Below, one piece after another: positions 58,004 to 64,000 of a stretch of DNA of 64,000 nucleotides. The notes under the pieces are model-generated. The model made no database searches and had not been told where the DNA came from. It saw only the letters and a program-made list of their open reading frames with translations. A program made the translations under genes and the position numbers. Within the stretch, counting starts at the first letter, position 1; each line of letters starts with the position of its first letter. This stretch comes from Dechloromonas sp. Dech2017 (GTDB lineage: Bacteria; Pseudomonadota; Gammaproteobacteria; Burkholderiales; Rhodocyclaceae), in NCBI GenBank assembly GCA_009469585.1, contig SSXW01000002.1, positions 245,326 through 309,325 of the forward strand, read 5' to 3'.

Positions 58004-58753
58004 CTATTGCTCCTCGGACGATAGGATAGGAAATACATTGACTTCGCCCCGCAATGTCTCCTCAACAGCAGATTCGAATAGATCAAGGAAGGATGGGTCA
58101 TATCCTTGATCCACATAGTTGAGATTCCAAAGACCACTCCGCCTGATTTCAGACCTTGGGCTGTTACGCCCAAGCCAACCAGCGCTGGGAAAATCATGAG
58201 ACGTGAAGCGATTCGAAAGCAACGCAATGGCGTTTCGCTCAATGACAGCACGCGTACTCTCCGAACTAGGTTCGTCGGGCACATTTACCCAGAGCACTGT
58301 CATTGCCCCAATGTATTCGGAGACTTTTTGCTCCCAGGCAAACTCCAGTGCTTGCATAGCCTGACTCTCGCGAAGACTTGGTGGAGCGGAGGAACCTTTG
58401 CCCCATGTTGGCAAATCTATTTGATCGCGAGCGAGCATTGCTGCCCCTACGTGGAGCCTAAAAATGGAGCCTCTATGATTTCCTGCTCCGATCCGCGTTC
58501 CGAGATGCGCTCGAAGGCGCTGCCACAACGTCGACTTCGAATTTGCGCTGACTGCATGTGTTCCAATTCTCACAACTCGTGGGGAATTCGGATCATTCGA
58601 CCTTTGCTCCCCTGGCTCGCGAAAAAAATAGACACCCCGAGACGGCAGCCCTGACGCTCCATCATAAGAACGAAGCGGAAGACCCTGCATTTTTGATGCA
58701 TCCAGCCTTCCAAGTAGATCGTAGAAGCGAGCAGTATCAGCATGTGGTTTCAT
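58004..58753 (-). CDS. Low-GC hypothetical protein, possible GIY-YIG-like fold
   Basis: A 249-residue protein. Residues 30-110 (GVYFFREPGEQ ... RVVRIGTHAVSANSKSTLWQRLRAHLGT ... GNHRGSIFRLHVGAAML) have the spacing of a GIY-YIG-like domain: a G-V-Y strand, an R-I-G-T-H strand, then Arg/His residues. The catalytic Glu is not certain. GC content and codon use are clearly lower than the surroundings, suggesting transfer. It overlaps the preceding DUF6884-like gene by 17 bases, so the two form a unit. Function unknown; a mobile defence or nucleic-acid-processing role is a guess. Confidence 0.7.
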   Translation of the reverse strand: MKPHADTARFYDLLGRLDASKMQGLPLRSYDGASGLPSRGVYFFREPGEQRSNDPNSPRVVRIGTHAVSANSKSTLWQRLRAHLGTRIGAGNHRGSIFRLHVGAAMLARDQIDLPTWGKGSSAPPSLRESQAMQALEFAWEQKVSEYIGAMTVLWVNVPDEPSSESTRAVIERNAIALLSNRFTSHDFPSAGWLGRNSPRSEIRRSGLWNLNYVDQGYDPSFLDLFESAVEETLRGEVNVFPILSSEEQ

Positions 58754-59174
58754 TGGAAACTCTTTCCTTTAACCAACGGAGCTGTAACCCAAATTTAAGT
58801 CCAACCATTGGAACGTCAACGGAATATCCACGTTGTTGCAGGAAGGAAACGATCCCCTCCCGATAACGCTCACCTGCGAGAATCACGACAGAAGCGTCAG
58901 AAGGAAGCAGGTCGAGAAGTTGACGCCGGACTTTGGCTGCCCAAGCCAAGCGCTCAGATTTGAGCATCTTATTGAGCGTTTTCTCATAGGGAGAAATGAC
59001 TTCGTCTGGCTTCAAAACCCCGTGCTCTGCCGAAAGAATGAACCACTGATCCGAGTTCTGTCGGGCGTAGCTCCGCATACTTAAGAACAGGTCAGAGGTA
59101 TACAAATCCTCGGCGGCAGTAGCGGATGTTCTCTTACTCTTAACGCATGAAACCAGTACTACTCTAGTAACCAC
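58737..59174 (-). CDS. DUF6884-like protein
   Basis: A 145-residue protein with a GTG start and GGAGG site. The pattern VLVSCVKSKRTSATAAEDLYTSDLF followed by WFILSAEHGVLKPDEVISPYEKTL is characteristic of DUF6884-type proteins; the Cys-Lys-Ser-Lys and SAEHG motifs probably form the active site. No activity is established. Low GC, and coupled to the downstream GIY-YIG-like gene. Confidence 0.78.
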   Translation of the reverse strand: MVTRVVLVSCVKSKRTSATAAEDLYTSDLFLSMRSYARQNSDQWFILSAEHGVLKPDEVISPYEKTLNKMLKSERLAWAAKVRRQLLDLLPSDASVVILAGERYREGIVSFLQQRGYSVDVPMVGLKFGLQLRWLKERVSNETTC

Positions 59175-59267
59175 GTAACCTCCACGATCAATCAGCTTGG
59201 CCAGCCTTCGTGCCCAACACTCACTGCAGGCGATATCGAATTGCCGACGGTTTGGCAGCCCCGTATC

Positions 59268-59816
59268 TCACCCCCGCAGCTTCCGGCTGAGTTCGGCGAG
59301 GGCCCGCATCTGGGCGGCGACCTGGCCGATCAGCTTGGCGTCGGTCAGGTTGCCGTCGGCGTCGAAGGCGCCGGCGAAGGCGCTGGAGAAGATCTCCGGC
59401 TTGTTGACCAGGTGCAGGTCGAGGAAGACGCAGACCTGGCGCAGGTGGTACTGGGCGCGCGAGGTGCCCATGCCGCCGCCGGCGCCCATGATGGCGGCGG
59501 CCTTGCCGGCGATCAGCGCGTTGTCCGGTTGGCGCGAGATCCAGTCGAGGGCGTTCTTCAGGGCCGGGGCGATCGAGTAGTTGTATTCCGGGCAAGCCAG
59601 GACCAGCGCGTCGGCGGCCCCGGCCTGGTCCATCAGGCGCTGGACGGCGGCCGGCCGCTCGGCCAGGTCGACGTTGTAGAAAGGCACCGCCGACAGGTCG
59701 GCGATTTCCATGCTGACGCCCTCCGGCAATTCGGCCATGGCCGCGCGCAGCAGGCCGGCATTGGTCGACTGGCGGCGCAGGCTGCCGCAGATGCCCAACA
59801 ATTTCAGTTCACTCAT
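59268..59816 (-). CDS. NADPH-dependent FMN reductase (chromate/quinone reductase-like)
   Basis: A 182-residue flavodoxin-fold protein. FMN-binding LLGICGSLRRQSTNAGLLRA and the PEYNYSIAPALKNALDWISR motif mark the ChrR/ArsH-like family. It reduces FMN or quinones with NAD(P)H. ATG lies inside the end of the addB-like gene (8-base overlap), so it is read from the same transcript. Confidence 0.92.
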   Translation of the reverse strand: MSELKLLGICGSLRRQSTNAGLLRAAMAELPEGVSMEIADLSAVPFYNVDLAERPAAVQRLMDQAGAADALVLACPEYNYSIAPALKNALDWISRQPDNALIAGKAAAIMGAGGGMGTSRAQYHLRQVCVFLDLHLVNKPEIFSSAFAGAFDADGNLTDAKLIGQVAAQMRALAELSRKLRG

Positions 59817-62565
59817 GGTTGTCTCCTGATCGATCAGTGGTAGGTGGAACGGCCAGCGCCTCGGCCAGCAGGCGGCGCCGCTCGGGCAAACGCAGCAGGG
59901 GCAGGACTTCGCAGTATTGCAGCCGGCTTTCGTCGGCAAAGACGACACCGGCGACGCCGTCGCCGACTTCGCGGGCGATGGCATGCAAACGCTCCCGCCA
60001 GTGGGTGATGACCGCGATCCAGTCGGGAAATTCGGCCGGGTCGAAAATTTTCTGCTTGTCATCGCCGACGCCCTGCACGCCGGGCAGGATGTCCTTCTCG
60101 TCGGCGACGCCGGCGAATCCCGGCTTGTCGAGCAGGACCTTGGCGAAGACGACGGCGGCCACCTCGTCATTGACCAGCGCCGCGTAGATCGGCAGCTGCG
60201 GCTCGGTCAGGCGCGCCTCGGCCCAGTTCCTGATGTCGATGGCGGAGCCGGTCTTGTAGTCGATGATGACCTGCCGGCCGTCGTCCAGCCGGTCGATGCG
60301 GTCGACGACCATTTTGACGCGGATGCCCTCGATGTCGACTTCCGCCGGCTGCTCGCGGGCGATCACCGCGAACGGCTGGCCGCGCCGGCTTTCGACGGCC
60401 AGCCAGAGGTCGAGCAGGCGGCCCAGGCGGGCCGCCTCGAGCTGGCGGAAGCGGGCCGGCAGGCTGATCCGCCGCGCGTTCTCGAAGTGCAGCAGGGCGG
60501 CGTCGACGGCGGCGGCGATCGCCGCCTGGCGCGCCGCGTCGCCCAGCCCGGCCAGCGCCGCCGAGCCCGGGACGGTCGTCCAGAAGGCCTCGAGCGCCGC
60601 ATGCACCAGCGTGCCGCGGGCCGCCGGGTCGAGTCCTTCGACCGCCTCGTCCATCGCCTCGCCGCCCAGCCGGAACTGGTAGTAGGCCCAGGCCGGGCAG
60701 ATGGCCTGGGCGCGCAGCAGCCAGCTGCCGCCGGCGACCTTTTCCCCGGGGGCGACCGGCGGCGCCTGGGCGTCGTCGATGCGCTCGATCGCCCCGGCCG
60801 GATCGGCCGGATCGGCCGCAGCCTGCCCGGCCGGCGTCGCCGGGGGCGGCGGCGCCGCCTCGGCCAACGGCAGGCCGGCCAGCAGCGGGCTGGGGCGGAG
60901 CAGGCGGTTGCCGTCGGCCCGGGCGAAGGAGAAGGTGACCTCGGGCGCCGCCGCCAGCAGCCGGGCATGGACGCGCCGCGCGAAATCGAGTTCGACCTCG
61001 GCGCTGGCGTGCGCCGAACCGGCCGCCCGCTGCCTTTCGGCCGGCAGCAGCGGGCTGGGGCGGGGCGGCGGCGGCCACTGGTCGTCGTTCATGCCCATCA
61101 CCCACAGCGCGTCGAAGTCGAGGCCGGCGCTTTCCAGCACGCCGAGCACCTGGATGGCCGGCCGGCCGCGCGTTTCCGGCTGGAACAGGCGTTGCCGGCA
61201 GAGCTGGCCGAGCCGACGCACCGCCTCGCCGAAGGGCAGCGGGCCGAGCAGGCCGTCGAGCCGGGCGAAGCCGTCGACCACCTCGGCGAAGGCGCGGCGG
61301 GCCTGGAATTCGTGGCTGGACAGCGGCCGGTCGCCGGGCCAGCCGGCGGCCTGCAGGCAATCGCGGAACACCCCGCGCCACTGGCCGGGCAGGCGCTGGC
61401 GACCGGCGCCGCCGGCCACCTCGACAAGGGCGGCGAGGTCGGCGACGCTGCGCGGGCAGAGGGCCTGGCCCTGCTCGGCCAGGCGGCCGGCCAGCCGGAT
61501 CAGCGCCGGCAGGCTGGTGAAATAAGGCAGGTCGCGGCGCAGCGCGGCGTCAAGCCGGGCCCGGCCGTCGGCCTCGGCCTCGGCGGCCGACCAGCCGCCG
61601 GCCAGCAACAGCGCCGACAGCCGGCCCTGCTCGACCTTGGCGCGGCCGCCACCGAGGGCCAGCAGGTCGAGGGCGACGCGGATCAGCGGCAGTTCGGCGA
61701 GCGGCCGGCCGAGCGAGAAGTTGAAGCAACGCGGCAGCTCGGCGGCGTCGGGGCGGATCAGCGCCGGGTGCAGGGCGTCGTCGAGGCGGAATTGGAGGCG
61801 GTCGCGCACCCCGGCCAGGTCGGGGGCGACGATGCCGAGCCGGGCATCGGGCCGTGCCGCCAGCCAGTTCCGGGCCCAGGCGACGATGGCGGCGCACTCG
61901 CCGTCGACGTCGGGGCAGGCCAGCACGCGGCAGTCGCCGGCGGCCGGATTTTCGGCGGCGGGTTCGCCCGGCGCGGCGTCGCTGCGGTCGACGGCAAATT
62001 CCGGCCAATTTTCAATGCTGACGCCGCGCCCCTCCAGAGCCGCCATCAGGTCGCGCTCGAAGGGCGTGTAGCGGTCGAAGCCGGCGAAGGCCACCGCCTC
62101 GGGCACGGCCAGGCGGCCGGCGGCGAGCAGCCCGAGCAGCTGGCGGTGCAGGCCGGCCTGGTCGATCCAGCCAGCGGCCCGGCAGCGCCGCTCGAACTCG
62201 GCCTGCCAGCCGGCGAACAGGCGGGCCTCGTCGGCCAGCTCGGCGCCGCCCGCCGCCAGCTGCCAGATGCGGCACAGGGCGTGGGCCTCGGCCGCCGCCG
62301 CGGCCATGCCCGGCAGGTCGAAGAGGGGCGCCGCGTCGCTCAGCGAGGCGGCGATCACCTTCTCCCACAGCAGGCGCTCGGCAAAGGGGTCGAGCGCCTG
62401 CGGCACGTCGAGGCCGCTGAGCAGCGCCTCGTCGGCCAGCCCGGCCAGCCACTGGCCGAGGCTGAGCGCCGGCCTGGTGCGCCAGGCCGGCCGGCCGGCC
62501 GGCACCGCGCCGCGCAGGGCCTGGGCGAGGCGGCTGGTGGCGCAGAGGATCAGGCAGTCGGCCAA
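59809..62565 (-). CDS. addB: AddB-like PD-(D/E)xK nuclease
   Basis: A 918-residue protein. A TTG start at 62565 (ADCLILCATSRLAQALRG) is preferred because no ATG or GTG fits; the start is uncertain. The N-terminal two-thirds is an inactivated UvrD-like helicase fold, and the C-terminal domain has the nuclease motif VDRIDRLDDGRQVIIDYKTG plus QAICPAWAYYQFRL, where AddB-type proteins have a Cys-Pro motif. It should form AddAB with the helicase at 54498-57890. A motif copy gives IENWPEFAVDRSDAA (sense). comEA ends 23 bases upstream of the chosen start. Confidence 0.85.
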   Translation of the reverse strand: MADCLILCATSRLAQALRGAVPAGRPAWRTRPALSLGQWLAGLADEALLSGLDVPQALDPFAERLLWEKVIAASLSDAAPLFDLPGMAAAAAEAHALCRIWQLAAGGAELADEARLFAGWQAEFERRCRAAGWIDQAGLHRQLLGLLAAGRLAVPEAVAFAGFDRYTPFERDLMAALEGRGVSIENWPEFAVDRSDAAPGEPAAENPAAGDCRVLACPDVDGECAAIVAWARNWLAARPDARLGIVAPDLAGVRDRLQFRLDDALHPALIRPDAAELPRCFNFSLGRPLAELPLIRVALDLLALGGGRAKVEQGRLSALLLAGGWSAAEAEADGRARLDAALRRDLPYFTSLPALIRLAGRLAEQGQALCPRSVADLAALVEVAGGAGRQRLPGQWRGVFRDCLQAAGWPGDRPLSSHEFQARRAFAEVVDGFARLDGLLGPLPFGEAVRRLGQLCRQRLFQPETRGRPAIQVLGVLESAGLDFDALWVMGMNDDQWPPPPRPSPLLPAERQRAAGSAHASAEVELDFARRVHARLLAAAPEVTFSFARADGNRLLRPSPLLAGLPLAEAAPPPPATPAGQAAADPADPAGAIERIDDAQAPPVAPGEKVAGGSWLLRAQAICPAWAYYQFRLGGEAMDEAVEGLDPAARGTLVHAALEAFWTTVPGSAALAGLGDAARQAAIAAAVDAALLHFENARRISLPARFRQLEAARLGRLLDLWLAVESRRGQPFAVIAREQPAEVDIEGIRVKMVVDRIDRLDDGRQVIIDYKTGSAIDIRNWAEARLTEPQLPIYAALVNDEVAAVVFAKVLLDKPGFAGVADEKDILPGVQGVGDDKQKIFDPAEFPDWIAVITHWRERLHAIAREVGDGVAGVVFADESRLQYCEVLPLLRLPERRRLLAEALAVPPTTDRSGDNHE
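61981..62016 (-). repeat. Dispersed motif copy 17
   Basis: On the minus strand TTGAAAATTGGCCGGAATTT then the exact core GCCGTCGACCGCAGC. It is inside addB, sense. Confidence 0.92.
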
Positions 62566-62588
62566 GGCGGGCGGGACGAGGCGGGAAC

Positions 62589-63719
62589 TCAGTTGCCGGC
62601 CGCCGGCCGGGCCGGCATGGCCGGGGCGGCGGGACGGGCCGGGGTGGCTGGTGCGCTTGGCGCGGTCTTGGGCCTGGCCGGCGCGGTGGCTTCGCCGGCC
62701 GGCTGAGCGGCTACTGCCGGGCGAGCCGGGGCAGGCCCCGCCGGGCGCGGCAAAGCGCTCGGGGCCGGGTCGGCCGGGCGCGGCGACGCACTCTGTGCGG
62801 GGGCGGCCGGGCGCGGCGAAGCCGGCGGCGCGGAACTGACCGGCGGACGGCTCGGCGCAGCGGGAGAGGCTGGGCGGGGCGCAGCTGGCGCAGCGCTGGC
62901 TGGCGAACGGCCTGACGAGGCCGGCGCCGGCGTTGTCGCTTCGCCAGCAGCCTGGCCGGCTACGGCTGGGCGGGCTGGGGCGGGGCCGGCCGGGTGCGGC
63001 GGCGTGCTCGGGGCGGCTGTCGCCGGCGAACCAGTCGGCGCAGCGGGAGCGGCCGGCCGGGCGGGAAGCGGCGCCGCATCGGGAGAGGCACGGGTCGGCA
63101 GAGCCGGCCTTGCCGCCGGTGCTGCCGCCGGTGCTGCCGCCGGTGCTGCCGCCGGTGCTGCCGGCGAAGCCTCGCCGGCCGACTGGCCGGGCATGGCGGG
63201 ACGAGCCGGGGCGGCAGGCCCATCTGGCCGGGCGGGTGCGGCTGGCGCAACACTGGCCGGCGAACGGGTCGGGACGGCCGGCACCGCGGGGCTGGCTGGT
63301 CGGCCGGCGGCGGATTCTTCGGCCGGGCGCCTTGGCGCGGCGGGAACGGCAGTCGGCTTGGGCCGCTCTGCCTCGCCTGCCGGCGGCCGGGCAACGGTGG
63401 CCGGTGCGCTGCGCGTCGGTCCGGCCGGCTGCTGTACAGCCTGGCGCGGGGCCGAGGCGGCAGCGGCGCCGACCGTGGCATCGCCGCGCAAGTCGTCGAC
63501 CATGGCCGGGCTGATCCCGGAAACATTGTGCAGCTCGTCGACCGAACGGAAGGGGCCGTGCTTGCGGCGGTAGTCGATGATCGCCTGAGCCTTGACCGGG
63601 CCGATGCCCTTCAGGCCGTCGAGCTGGTCGCGGGTCGCGGTGTTGATGTTGACCTGGGCCACGGCCAGGCCGGCCCACAGCAGGCAGGCGGCGATCGCCG
63701 GGAGGCGGAAGTTGAGCAT
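62589..63719 (-). CDS. comEA: ComEA-like helix-hairpin-helix protein with long Pro/Ala-rich tail
   Basis: A 376-residue protein. A signal peptide (LPAIAACLLWAGLAVA) leads to a ComEA helix-hairpin-helix pair (VNINTATRDQLDGLKGIGPVKAQ, then VDELHNVSGISPAMVDDL), which binds dsDNA in the periplasm during natural transformation. Gram-negative ComEA proteins are usually about 100 residues; here about 270 extra residues of Pro/Ala/Arg-rich sequence follow. The tail contains a tandem 12-bp repeat (63109-63160) and three copies of an A-R-P-A-x3-Q-x-A-G-E-A module. ATG 63719 is well defined. Confidence 0.88.
   Translation of the reverse strand: MLNFRLPAIAACLLWAGLAVAQVNINTATRDQLDGLKGIGPVKAQAIIDYRRKHGPFRSVDELHNVSGISPAMVDDLRGDATVGAAAASAPRQAVQQPAGPTRSAPATVARPPAGEAERPKPTAVPAAPRRPAEESAAGRPASPAVPAVPTRSPASVAPAAPARPDGPAAPARPAMPGQSAGEASPAAPAAAPAAAPAAAPAARPALPTRASPDAAPLPARPAAPAAPTGSPATAAPSTPPHPAGPAPARPAVAGQAAGEATTPAPASSGRSPASAAPAAPRPASPAAPSRPPVSSAPPASPRPAAPAQSASPRPADPAPSALPRPAGPAPARPAVAAQPAGEATAPARPKTAPSAPATPARPAAPAMPARPAAGN
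63109..63160. repeat. Tandem 12-bp repeat in the comEA tail
   Basis: About four units of GCTGCCGCCGGT in direct tandem, encoding repeated Ala-Pro-Ala-Ala. A site prone to length change by slippage. Confidence 0.85.
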
Positions 63720-63760
63720 GGGCGGGTCTCGCGAGGTCCGGGGGCGTTCAGTATGCCACC

Positions 63761-63792
63761 GCTGCGGTCGACGGCAAAAATGACGCAAAAAT
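63761..63792 (-). repeat. Dispersed motif copy 18
   Basis: On the minus strand ATTTTTGCGTCATTTTT then the exact core GCCGTCGACCGCAGC and GGTGG. It is intergenic, 42 bases upstream of the comEA start and on the same strand. Confidence 0.92.
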
Positions 63793-63838
63793 GAAGAAGC
63801 CGGGGCCGGCGAACAGAAGCCGGCGGCCAGCCGTCAAC

Positions 63839-63863
63839 AAAAAAAGCCCTGCCGGAGCAGGGC
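63839..63863 (-). terminator. Rho-independent terminator of the OmpA-family gene
   Basis: On the minus strand a perfect GCCCTGC / GCAGGGC stem with TCCG loop is followed by seven T. It lies 22 bases after the stop codon. Confidence 0.92.
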
Positions 63864-63884
63864 CTTGCGGTACAGCGCGGCGGC

Positions 63885-64000
63885 TTACTTGGTGCCGATG
63901 ACTTCGATGTCGACGCGGCGGTCCGGCTGCAGGCAGTCGATCAGGGCCTTGGTCTTGACGTTGCCCTTGCACTTGTCGCCGGTGACCGGCTGCTTTTCGC
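63885..64000 (-). CDS. OmpA-family protein, C-terminal end only
   Basis: The minus strand is open from base 64000 to a TAA at 63885-63887 and encodes a tail ([19 protein letters not shown]) typical of the peptidoglycan-binding OmpA C-terminal domain, including the conserved R-R-V-D-I-E-V. Two Cys residues could form the disulfide seen in OmpA. The gene starts outside the window. Confidence 0.85.
   Translation of the reverse strand, partial: EKQPVTGDKCKGNVKTKALIDCLQPDRRVDIEVIGTK

Noticed and set aside
63109..63160. Regular 12-bp repeats considered as CRISPR
   Set aside because: Units are contiguous with no spacers and lie in-frame in a Pro/Ala-rich tail. No CRISPR array or cas gene is seen in the window.

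Overview
The window is GC-rich (clearly above 60 percent) bacterial chromosome with densely packed, mostly housekeeping genes. Gene content and order (rpoD followed by a CAU tRNA, a stand-alone infA, an rsmI/yraN/diaA/dolP locus, an MFS gene next to ssb, AddAB-type recombination genes, a divergent lrp/leuA pair) point to a betaproteobacterium, most likely of the Rhodocyclales type (Azonexus/Dechloromonas/Accumulibacter-like). That assignment is inference from gene content; no 16S rRNA is present.

Layout. 0-7 kb: end of rpoD, tRNA-Ile2, a small winged-helix protein, an ECF sigma/anti-sigma pair with an upstream lipoprotein gene and a 152-bp snap-back (MITE-like) palindrome, a methyltransferase, an NTF2-like membrane protein and RNase P RNA (minus strand). 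7-19 kb: ankyrin protein, lrp/leuA, transglutaminase-like protein, infA paralogue, DUF3025 protein, pyrC, FHA protein, the rsmI/yraN/HIRAN/diaA/dolP group and a K+ channel with RCK domains. 19.3-27.7 kb: a tightly coupled nine-gene operon (glutathione peroxidase-like, FAD amine oxidase, DUF1365, cyclopropane-fatty-acid-synthase-like, chalcone-isomerase-like, GPH/MFS transporter, DUF3833, SDR, SnoaL-like), divergent from a B12-binding MerR regulator of the CarH/LitR light-sensor type. The shared control region carries 11-bp-phased direct repeats and overlapping divergent promoters. 28-37 kb: large hybrid kinase, heptose-1-P adenylyltransferase, DUF6647 protein, Kup, HDOD protein, ssb and MFS. 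37.1-49.1 kb: an accessory block (MmeI-type restriction-modification enzyme, HigBA-like toxin-antitoxin, SRPBCC protein, CzcCBA-type metal efflux plus two-component system) that may separate an ancestral MFS/uvrA neighbour pair. 49-54 kb: uvrA, dgkA, a GGDEF protein and a solute-binding protein. 54.5-64 kb: AddA- and AddB-like genes separated by a lower-GC two-gene insert and a perfect 38-bp palindrome, then a ComEA-like competence protein with a very long Pro/Ala tail, and the end of an OmpA-family gene.

The most striking signal is not a gene. A roughly 30-45 bp motif recurs 18 times, plus one degenerate copy, about once per 3.5 kb, on both strands, between genes and inside reading frames. 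It has a GC-rich core (GCCGTCGACCGCAGC) preceded by phased A/T tracts. In pyrC, DUF1365 and uvrA it appears to sit at ordinary family positions without lengthening the protein. That resembles a DNA-uptake-sequence-like word acquired by substitution more than an inserted element, and one copy lies directly upstream of comEA. This interpretation is inference; the repetition itself is seen directly.
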